Shown in pieces: positions 6,701-15,600 of a DNA stretch of 64,000 bases (the stretch's first letter is position 1; the number at the start of each line of letters is the position of its first letter). Under the pieces are notes generated by a model. It saw only the letters and a list, made by a program, of their open reading frames with translations. It was not told where the DNA came from and ran no database searches. A program made the translations under genes and the position numbers. Location: positions 38,867-102,866 of IMG/VR virus record IMGVR_UViG_3300021963_007290, one strand, 5' to 3'. The DNA comes from a virus.

Positions 6701-9613
6701 GGAAGGTTTAATCAAGTATCAAAAGATTTAAAAACTCCAAAACCAAAAGCAACTCCATTTACTGGTGTAAAATCTTCAGATTTTTATCAAGCAAATTCTC
6801 AAGCAAAGGAACAAAGTTTAGCAAATTTAACTTCACAAAAACGACTCGATATATTGAGCAAAGAAGGTGGTGGAGTTAAAACTGGAAGAGGAAAAAGATT
6901 TACTACAGAGAATATTGCCAAGGAAAGAGAATGGCAAGGTCGTGGTGGTATGCTTGGTGGAATTAAAAGAGGATTCCAATCTTTCTTTGGTGGTGCTGAT
7001 GCTCAAATTAGAAATTTAAAAGCAGATAAGGCATCAGCAGCAAGAGTAAGGCAAGCTGGTGCTGCTTCTATCGGTAGATACTACTCTTCTTCTGATGGTA
7101 AGTATTACAAGGATTATGATGCTGCACAAAAAGCAAGGCAAGCAAGATTAGCAGCACCACCAGTGCCGAAACCATCTTTTTCAAAACCAATTGGTACTGG
7201 TAGTAATGGTGGAATAACTAAACCAGTTGGGTTTAAACCAGCAGCTCCAAAACCAATTATAGCGAGACCAAAACCAATTGGTACTGGTAGTAATGGTGGA
7301 TTAAGTAAGCCAAAAGGGGGAATAAAGAAAAAAGAAGGTGGAGGATTAGTTGAAAGAAGCATTAGTGAGCAAATTAGATCTTTAAGGGGATTGAGAGCAG
7401 ATTCCTTAGAAAGGCAAGGTGAAACTAATAGTGCTTATGGATTGAGAGCATTTAATCTTCAGAAAGTATTTAAAAATTTTAATACTAATGATATTTTTAA
7501 AAAATCAAAATATTCATTTAATCTTAATGATTCATTTAAAAATTATTTTGATAAATCTAAAAATACCAATGAACAAAAGAAACCAAATCCATTTGGTCCC
7601 AATTTAGGATTAAATTTAAAACCGATAAAAACAAATTATCAATTAAGTAAGACATCAAAAAATAAAGATCTTACAAAAATTGCTTTTAATCCAAATACTA
7701 ATTTAAATAATCAGAAACCTAAAAGGCAATCAATATCAGACAGCCTGAAAGAACTTCGTGCAATGAGAGCAAGATCACTTGATAGGCAAGGTGATACATT
7801 GGGTGCATTAGGGGTAAGAGCATCTAATTATAATTTACCAAAAATTGATGCAAGTAAGTTAAAAGTAGATCCTAAAAAGGCTTATGGAAGTAATTTAAAT
7901 TTTGCAACTCCACCAGTAAAAGAATTGCCTAAATTTGACCTCTCAAAAGTATCGTCAAATGTTACTACATCATTTAAACCAACACCTTCTGCACCTTTGG
8001 CAGCACCTCCTCCCCCAAAAATAGATACTGCAACAAATTTGCCAGTTAAAACAACTACTGATGCTCCACCTCCCCCAAAAATAGATACTTCGGCAATACA
8101 AAAGAAAGCTGGTGGAGGAATAATTAATAAAGTTAAATCTGGGATAGGTGGATTTTTTAAATCAAAGGAACCTATCAAAAAAAGAGATGTTGTAAAAAAA
8201 GTTGCAGGAAAAGCAGTATCTAAAGGCGATGACATAAAAAGTAATCTTGAAAAAATTACTAATAAATCGAAAGAAAAAAAGAAAGGTTTTTGGGGAGGTA
8301 TATATGATACTGTCAGTTCAATTAACACTGGAGTAAACACTGCTAAAGCATTTGCTAAAAAAATAAATCCAATCAAAACAGCTAAAAATGCTGCTAATTT
8401 TATTGGTGGAAATATTAAAAACGTAGCAAATGTAGTTAGTAAAAAGGGTTCAAGTGTGCTATCTTCAGTGGCACAAAATCCAAAGATGCTTAAAGTTAGT
8501 GGAGCACTTGGTAAATTTGGTGGAAGAATGGTTCCTGGATTGGGTGTTGCGGCAAGTGCTGCTGATGCTGCTGCAAGGGCAGAAAGGGGAGATAAATGGG
8601 GTGCTGCTTTGGCGGGGTTGGGAGCTGGTGCCGGAGCTACAACCATAGCAACCTCTGGAGCAGCAGCAACGGGAGCTGGTGCTGTTATTCCAGCAGCTGC
8701 AGAGGCAGTGTCAATGGGTGCTGATGTTGCTTTACTGGGAAAGGATATATGGGATATAATGTCATCCAAAGAGAATACCGCATCTCCACAAAAAAATAAA
8801 GTAGAACTTAGTAAAATTCAGAGCAAAAGTTCCAAAGATTTGACAACATCTAAAGTTAACATGATGCAAGGTGGTGGAATCGTTAAACTTCAAGGTGGTG
8901 GAGAATTAAAATCGCCAGCAATTTCATCTGCTCCACTTCCTCCGACAATAGATCCTGCAACAAATTTACCAGTTGTAATGACTAATGATGCTCCATCTGT
9001 ACCACCCATTAAACCAATACAACCAAAACCGTCTACTCCATTAGCACCCATAAAAAAATCTGTAATGCAACAACAAGCAGATGAACTCCGTGCTATGAGA
9101 GCAAATTCAATGGAAAGGCAAGGAAGAACTTCCGAGGCTTATGGTCAAAGAGCATTTGGATCCAAAAAAGATTTTTCATCATTCTTTACACAAGGATCCG
9201 TAACAGAAAATACTGGTATGAATATGCCAGGAGGAACTGCAGATAGACAATTAACTGCATTACAACCTGGAGAATATGTAATTCCAAAACAAACAGTAAA
9301 TTCATTTGGTGGGGCAAGTTTCTTTGATAACATGGTTGCAAAAACGGATTCGGATTCAAATGCAGCTAAGTTAGGAGCAAAAAGTAAGCCAAACGTTGGG
9401 GGTGGCATTAAGCCATATCCAATAAATAATTCCAAGAAACCTCAAGTTACTAACTTAGGATCTGCTAAAGAAGCAAGATCTGGTGCTCAACTTTCTCAGG
9501 GAAGAACTCAAAATGGAGCATCTAAAGAAGTATTCTTTGAAGCACCTTGTCAGGAAGGATCTGCACCGTCCGAAAGACAGAGAATAATGGATCTCTTAGG
9601 GGTAAATAGCTGA
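3734..9613 (+). CDS. Giant tape-measure-like virion protein (1959 aa)
   Basis: Large Lys/Gly/Ala-rich protein of the tail module. Residues 1-160 are charged, with a P/K-rich linker. Residues 165-240 have a Cys-Cys pair followed by a coiled-coil-like, highly charged stretch. Residues from about 244 hold a hydrophobic block starting IKRFIVFTLLG and continuing with several membrane-like segments. The middle repeats G-GG-rich segments, and there are tape-measure-like motifs such as LKLRTGDAILTEKDQ and, near the C-terminus, LQPGEYVIPKQTVNSFGG. Three copies of an LRAMRAxSLxRQG repeat are present (from about 7358, 7735 and 9070). The CC and FTLLG elements recur in the next gene with nearly the same spacing. 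It probably sets tail length or fills the tube. T4 gp29 is only 590 residues and no clear alignment is visible by eye, so an unnamed structural protein is possible. Confidence 0.6.
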   Translation: MADSNPTTQLVDSRIVSLLGLQDDLELSHEDYFRSLKEAALAARMSDGKFSSEEVSLITEELKRVRKEDKNIKFQTEKKRAKAKPKTQKVSNKNTKKTPKSTTPRANTKVTTLSTFVQKQQQSPATEAPSASPPQATPTVPLLPQPKKKTVEVKEKKQKIKKEGCCEILGKKLTKIDSTLGSIFSTLKDQFSLRKKDSERERRGREKSGREDAENKLEKGSGIKEIVSTAKNLLSPFQDLFDRIKRFIVFTLLGKAFTMFMDWMKDPKNRQTFNTIVKFLTDHWVLIVGSYLLFGTKLGGFARTIGKLVVKLAVKAVFATGKLIAVLAKSKWGRVALAAGAVTAGAVAISQSGKKKDDKQDVESYADGGIIGGLGKALKFTPLGMAFEAGKHGAKAFGKGAKAVGKVASGATDFLGKGLKKSLDVATLPLTIGFKGLAGASEFLMNGLKSLDLFKLLAGPIQSITKKGGDKDPKLQAAGGIPGLIGTIVQKTSEGVGKNVKDSKKSKQEKKDKGAGYAKGGLINPLTMGLMGAVPGLGAFAPLLSPLLQSKKIGGDHGLPVSGAGKDDRLLKLRTGDAILTEKDQKQLSSGNFLEKFGGPIGAMASFFSGKKSGEETVVAAKRGEAVVTQEDQLNIFEKTGISIPSLLSGRKANKVSSDQLKTKSGKRLPGFFNGGIVEGFAGGGIVGGDAAYANQRYQELLQTTKKSTISSYNKKYGEGAYEKKLLAKLNKIHTGPDKSTKPKLPPVKTNDAYMKSVRERAGKGSSTLTVNGLRIFGAGKVLDKIKDVKTPDIKIEDVANKAQSKIKKLAAATKFGEMSAEQRADYEQAIAKEKVERDKILSRSKQKRSSDEGARKAFRDIFDNPDLKNSLHEKVAFGDMTYEQFKKVYYGKQSKAPAKGNKGYTPFKSKFAGARDAAHAKAKNITGEPKKGFGSKLRSILKFNPMIPLMGSIKTGLEYSPLGLSAKIAKRGLDTLGPLGASVGGWMQGRFNQVSKDLKTPKPKATPFTGVKSSDFYQANSQAKEQSLANLTSQKRLDILSKEGGGVKTGRGKRFTTENIAKEREWQGRGGMLGGIKRGFQSFFGGADAQIRNLKADKASAARVRQAGAASIGRYYSSSDGKYYKDYDAAQKARQARLAAPPVPKPSFSKPIGTGSNGGITKPVGFKPAAPKPIIARPKPIGTGSNGGLSKPKGGIKKKEGGGLVERSISEQIRSLRGLRADSLERQGETNSAYGLRAFNLQKVFKNFNTNDIFKKSKYSFNLNDSFKNYFDKSKNTNEQKKPNPFGPNLGLNLKPIKTNYQLSKTSKNKDLTKIAFNPNTNLNNQKPKRQSISDSLKELRAMRARSLDRQGDTLGALGVRASNYNLPKIDASKLKVDPKKAYGSNLNFATPPVKELPKFDLSKVSSNVTTSFKPTPSAPLAAPPPPKIDTATNLPVKTTTDAPPPPKIDTSAIQKKAGGGIINKVKSGIGGFFKSKEPIKKRDVVKKVAGKAVSKGDDIKSNLEKITNKSKEKKKGFWGGIYDTVSSINTGVNTAKAFAKKINPIKTAKNAANFIGGNIKNVANVVSKKGSSVLSSVAQNPKMLKVSGALGKFGGRMVPGLGVAASAADAAARAERGDKWGAALAGLGAGAGATTIATSGAAATGAGAVIPAAAEAVSMGADVALLGKDIWDIMSSKENTASPQKNKVELSKIQSKSSKDLTTSKVNMMQGGGIVKLQGGGELKSPAISSAPLPPTIDPATNLPVVMTNDAPSVPPIKPIQPKPSTPLAPIKKSVMQQQADELRAMRANSMERQGRTSEAYGQRAFGSKKDFSSFFTQGSVTENTGMNMPGGTADRQLTALQPGEYVIPKQTVNSFGGASFFDNMVAKTDSDSNAAKLGAKSKPNVGGGIKPYPINNSKKPQVTNLGSAKEARSGAQLSQGRTQNGASKEVFFEAPCQEGSAPSERQRIMDLLGVNS

Positions 9614-12600
9614 TGATAACGGCAATAGTAAGAGCAGGATCTGCAATTTCAAAAGGATCAAAATTACTACCAAGAAGTGCTGCTGCAAGTAAGCCCGTTT
9701 TAGCATCTAAATCCGTTAAGTTAGCACCATCATATCCTAAAGTAGATGCCCCTAAAAGGGGAAATGGATTGGTTAAAAGATTGCCAGATGCTTTAGATTT
9801 TGCTTCTTCTTTTGCATCTGCTTTTTCAGATCCTTCTGGAATTGATACTCCCAAGCAAAAGGTAAAAACAAAGAATTGCTGCGATACACTTGTCCCTTTA
9901 GTAGATTCCATATCAAAAAAATTAGTTGATATTGATAAGTTATTAAAGGATGAACTTAAATTTGATAGAAAGAATAGTGACTATCAAAGAAAGAAGAAAG
10001 AGAAGGGTCAATATAAAAAACAAGAAGAAAAATTAGAAACTCCCAAAAAAATAAAGCCAAAAGCAAAACTTTCTCCAGGCGTTCCTGGAATTTCTCTTGG
10101 AGAAAGGATCAAAAGGTTTGTTATGTTCACCCTTTTAGGGTGGTTGGTAGATAAAATATTACCTCTTCTTCCAAAATTAGTTCCAGTTTTTAATGCTGTC
10201 GGAAAAGTAATAAACTTTGGTGTTGAATTATTTGGTGGTTTAGTTAGTGGTCTGTCTAAATTTTTAGAATTTGGAATTAAATTAACCAATGGATTGACCA
10301 AATCTTTGGGATTCATTGCTGGAGCAAGAACAGAACAAGAGTTTTCTGACTTTGAAAAGAAATTTAATAGAATGGTTGATCTTGCAATCTTAGCAGCAAT
10401 GCTGATTGGAGATAGTGGTAGTGATCTTTTTGATGGGTTTGGTAAAGGTAAAGGTAAAGGGGGAAAACCATCGGCATCAAGACCAAAGCCTGGAACTGGT
10501 GGAAGATCTAAAGTAACTACAACTGGTGGAAAAAGTGCCGGTAGATTTGGTAGAATAAAAGAAAGATTTACCGATCCATTCAGACAAAAATCAAAAGTCA
10601 CTACAAGTGGTGGAAGACAAACTGGACTTGGTGGAAGAATAAAGGATCTTCAAGATAAGATAACTCGACCTACTGCGAAAGTCACTACAAGTGGTGGAAA
10701 AAACACGGGCATTTTAGGTCAAATAGGAGAACTTGGAAATAAACTTAAGAAAACAGTTTCTCCAACTAAGATAACTGGAGCATCAACAAAACCTGGATTA
10801 TTAAAAGGTGCTACAGAAGGGACACAAAAACTACTTGCATCTGCTAATAAAAGCAAACTTGTAAAAGGTGCGTCAAGTGTATTTTCAAAAATAAAAGTTC
10901 CTCCTGCTGTCGGTAGAGCTGCTGGTCCAGTAGGAACTGTTTTATTTGCTGGTGTTGAATTTGCTGGAAGAAAAGCATCCGGACAAACAACATCTCAAGC
11001 AGCAGTGGGAACTGGAGCATCAGTTGCTGGTGGTCTTGCTGGTGCTGCAGGTGGTGCTAAAGCTGGTGCTCTTGTCGGTGCTGCAATTGGTGCTCCATTT
11101 GCTGGTGTTGGTGCTGCCCCTGGTGCTGTAATTGGTGGAATTATTGGTGGAATTCTTGGTGGACTTGGTGGATCTTGGGCGGCATCAAAGGTTGCTGATA
11201 CCGCAACAGGTGCTAACAAAGCACAACCAAAACCAGTTGCAAAGCATAATGAGGGTGGTATTGTAAAAAATACACTTGATTTAAAAGGTTCTCTTCCAAG
11301 TTGGTTTGAATCTGCAAACAAAAAGAAAGCATCTACAAAATCATCAATTAAAATTAATCTTCCCAAAAAGAAGAAAGCACAATCTGAAAAACCAGGAAAA
11401 GATATTGGTGGATATGGAGAAATAACAAAATTATTCCCAGATCCAGAAGGGAAAGTTTCTGGAACAGGATCTTCTCAAGGAGGGTCAGCAATAACTTCTG
11501 CCGCACAGAAAAAGGCAGGATTTAATGTATTCAATCCCTTTTCATGGTTTTCTAAAGCTACTTCTGGACCAGCAGCACCAGCACAACCATCTCAAAGATC
11601 ATCTCAACCAAATGCATTATTTGCATTAACAAAGGCATCACAATCACTTAAGAAAATACCTTTTGTTGGTCATTTAATGGGTGCTTCTGTTGATATTGCT
11701 ATGGGACAAAAGCCAGATCGTGATCTTTATCAGACAATGGCAGATTCTGTATTATATCTTGGACAGAAAGCAGCAGAAGGACAAAGTAAAGATATACAAA
11801 CAAATATTCAAAAATTGGCTACTGGTGGAATAGCTTCTATCGCAGAGTCATCTTCATCAATAACTTTAGATTCTGAAAAGGTAGCAACTAAAACCTTAAG
11901 AGATAGTTTAGCTGGTGCTATTGAAATAGGTGCTAATAGTGCTCTCAAGAATGTGAAAGATGAAATTATTTCTGCTAATGTTAGAGGAAATACTTCTCTG
12001 ATCCCAAATAGTACTGAACCTAATAATAATTCTAATAGCACTTTCAATGAAAATTCTAATTTTGGATATGATGACTCTGAGGATTCATCCGGTGATGGTT
12101 CTGATGGAAACTATGATGATACTCCACATGGACAACCAGGAGGTGCGGTAAAAACATCATCTGGATTTAATGCTGGTAAGGGAGATAAGAGTAGAAAAAT
12201 ATTTTTACATTGGACTGCTGGACCACACAATACACCTTTTAGTAATTACCATACAACATTTTTGGGTAACGGTAGTGCTGTTAGATATACTCCTTATGAC
12301 AAAGATAAAGGAACTCATACTGGAGGAGCAAATACAAATTCAGTAGGTCTTTCTATTGCTGCAATGGGTGGAGAAGGGACAGGTCCAAATAATTTTGGAA
12401 AATATCCCCCAACATCTGCTCAAGTAAGTGCTATGGCACTTGAGGCAGCAAGATTAGCAGCTGCTTGGGGATGGGATGAATCCACGATTGATTCAAATAT
12501 AAAAACTCATGGAGAATGGGAAAGATTTGGAACTAGTACTGGAATTCTTTCTGGGAAACCACAAAGGTGGGATTTAGATAAACTTCAACAATCTGATCCG

Positions 12601-15600
12601 GCAAATAGTGGAGGAAATAAACTCCGCAAAATGATAAAGGGATATTTTAAAAAATTAAAGCAAGGAACCACTACCGACTCATCTACTGGAACTACTAAAG
12701 TAACTTCAAGTGGTGCTACTTTACGTGAGATGTCTTTATCATCTGCTATGGAATTGACTGGAGGGACTCCAAGAACCGCAGGAGGTAAACCAGGATCTGG
12801 TGGAAATATAAGTGAATCTAATAAAAAATTACTTAGCTTTATTTCTAAAGGTGAAGGTGGATATAACTCTATGAATAGAGGGGGTGCTGGAGATAGTCCG
12901 GGGGAAGCAAAAAAATATCTTGGAAGAAATTTAACTGAAATGACAGTTGCCGAAGTAATGGCGCACCAGGCAGCTGGTAAACTTCATGCTGCAGGAAGAT
13001 ATCAAATTATTGCAACTACCATGAAATTGGCAGTTTCAAGATCTGGGGTAGACAAGCAATCTAAATTTGATCCAGCAACACAAGATAGATTGGGATTGGC
13101 GTTGATTTATAATGGACAAAGACCAAAATTATCTGCATATCTTAATGGTCGGAGTAATGATATTAATGCTGCTATGTTGGATTTTGCTAAGGAGTGGGCA
13201 TCAGTTCCCGATCCTAGAACTGGCAAATCTTTTTATGGTGGAACCAATGCTTCTCATCATAGTGTAGAATCTGTTAAGCAAGCTTTAATATCGGCCAAAA
13301 AGGGAGGAGGGTCAAGGGGGCAAGATACTGCATCTGGATCAAACACTCCATCCGGACCAGTTCAAAAAGGTCAAATCGTCCAATGGTTGCATGGAAATCC
13401 AAATCGTAAGGGATACGATTATGCTGGGCATGGTACTGCAGACAATGCACATGATCACTTTAGCTTTAAGACAAGATCGGCAGCAGTAGCAGGATTCAAA
13501 GCATTGCAAAAATCTGGATTTAAACCTTATGAGTTTGAGGGATTTGGTAAAGTTGGGAAGCATTCACCAACTGGAGGTCATTTTGGTCCTGTTGGACAAA
13601 GACCAACTTATGATGATACTACTGATGGAACTGCTTTTGATATTCCTTGGGCAACTTATGGAAGTGGTCCAATTGGACCGAAAGATTATGCCAAATCAGA
13701 TCAAGCGGGTAAGATAGTAGGGGCAGCATTTCATGGATCAGAAGTTAAAAAAGGTGGATTATGGAATCTCCATGATAATGAATTTGTTATAGATAAAGAT
13801 ACTGTTGATTTATTTGGAGCAGATTTTTTCAGAGCAGTAAACGCAGTAGAAAATAAAGTGCAACTGCAAAAAGTATATCCAACATTAATTAGTAGAATAG
13901 AAGAATCCGCCAAAGGAAAGGCATATGTCAGACCAGAAGTTTCATATAATGAAAATACATCATCTGACATGTCTTTGGGATCTGCTTCTCAATCCAAACA
14001 AACAACGAGAGATCTTGAAACTTTCAATAAAGAAAAAGAAACTAACACTGAAGAATCTCAACAGAAAGATGATGAAAAGGAAGATAAAAAGAAACAAAAA
14101 GTACAAGTAACGTCAGCAAGTCACCCCCAAACTGGAAGTGGATTTGCAATTAAAGGAGTTACTGATGGTAATGGAAGACCTTTAATTCTTTCTAAGGGTG
14201 GAATAAAGGCATTTGGTGAAATGATGCAGGACTCAAAAGGTGCTGTAAAGGGATCTGATGTTGCAAGTGGGAAGAGAAGTCCTGCTCATAATAAAAAGGT
14301 GGGTGGAGTTCCGAATTCAAATCACTTGGGTGGAAATGCTTTAGATATTCATGGAACATCAGAACCATGGATGAGAAGGAAAGGTAAAGCATATGGATGG
14401 GTTGTCAATGATTATCCAGGGTCTCATGGTGGACACTTTGATTACAAAGGAGAAAATGCCGATGATTCTGGTGATACATTTGCTGCAAGATCTGCTGACG
14501 TTGTGGATGACTCTGTAACTGATTCTCCCCCCTCCGGTGGTGGTCCTTCTGGTGGTGGTCCTTCTGGTGGTGGTCCTTCTGGTGGTGGACGTTCCCTCGG
14601 AGGTTCTTCCCCTGAAGATGGATTTGTGGATGTTGATTCGGAACCATCAGAATCTTTAGTCCCTGGAGCACCAAGACCAAAAGGTGGCAAGTTTAGTCCT
14701 GCTGCACCAATGGCTAAGGGGGCAGTGGGAGTTGATGATAAATTATTTAAAGAACTTGGGGCAAGTTCTGAAGATTGGGATATATTTAGAAATACTGTAG
14801 CACATATTGAATCTAAAGGTGCTTATGATATTGCTGGAGGAAGTGGTGGGCATTATGATGGAAGATATCAAATGGGAGAAGATGCTAAAACGGATGCCGC
14901 AAAAGTACTTGGTATCCCAAATCCTGGGCATAGTGCGGCAGATAGGGCAGCATATAGAAGTAAACCAGAACTGCAAGAAAAAATGTTTGCGGCATATACA
15001 ATAGCAAATCATAGATATTTGATGAGAAATAAAGATTATAAAAATGCATCAGTTGAAAGAAAATTGCAAATTCTTGGATATGCACATAATCAAGGAATGG
15101 GTGGAGCAGAAAAATGGTTAAGAACTGGCGAAGTTGGTGCTGATGGGTTTGGAACAAAAGGCACAAAATATACTGATGCACTTGCTGCAAACTTTAAAGC
15201 AAGAGATAAAGCAATTAAAGATGGAACATACGGCAAAGATGATAAAGATAAACCAAGTGGTAAAGATGATCCAGGTTCTACGGGATCAATTGCTGCTGGA
15301 GATTATAGTATTGACACTAAAAATGAATTTTTAAAATCTGCTGGCACTGGAAAACTTAAGCATGGTCGTGCGGGTGATGGACTGTGTACATCAAATGTTT
15401 TATACGGATTGGATAAACTCGGGCATACTTTTGCACCACAAGGAACTGCAGGAGATTCTTCAAATCCGAGAGGATTAGTATCGCAATTAGTTGGAGGCAG
15501 TGGATTTACTTCAATTCCTGGATTGGGATCTGAGCAAACTATAGAGAGTCCTTATGGAAATGTAAAGGCAAGAGTCGTTCCTTTTAAAGATTATCAAGCA

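Noticed and set aside
7882-8769. 295-residue minus-strand frame inside the first giant gene (and similar at 10008-10601)
   Set aside because: The plus-strand frame is continuous, has domain structure and start signals. The antisense products are hydrophobic mirror translations of Gly/Ala/Lys-rich codons.
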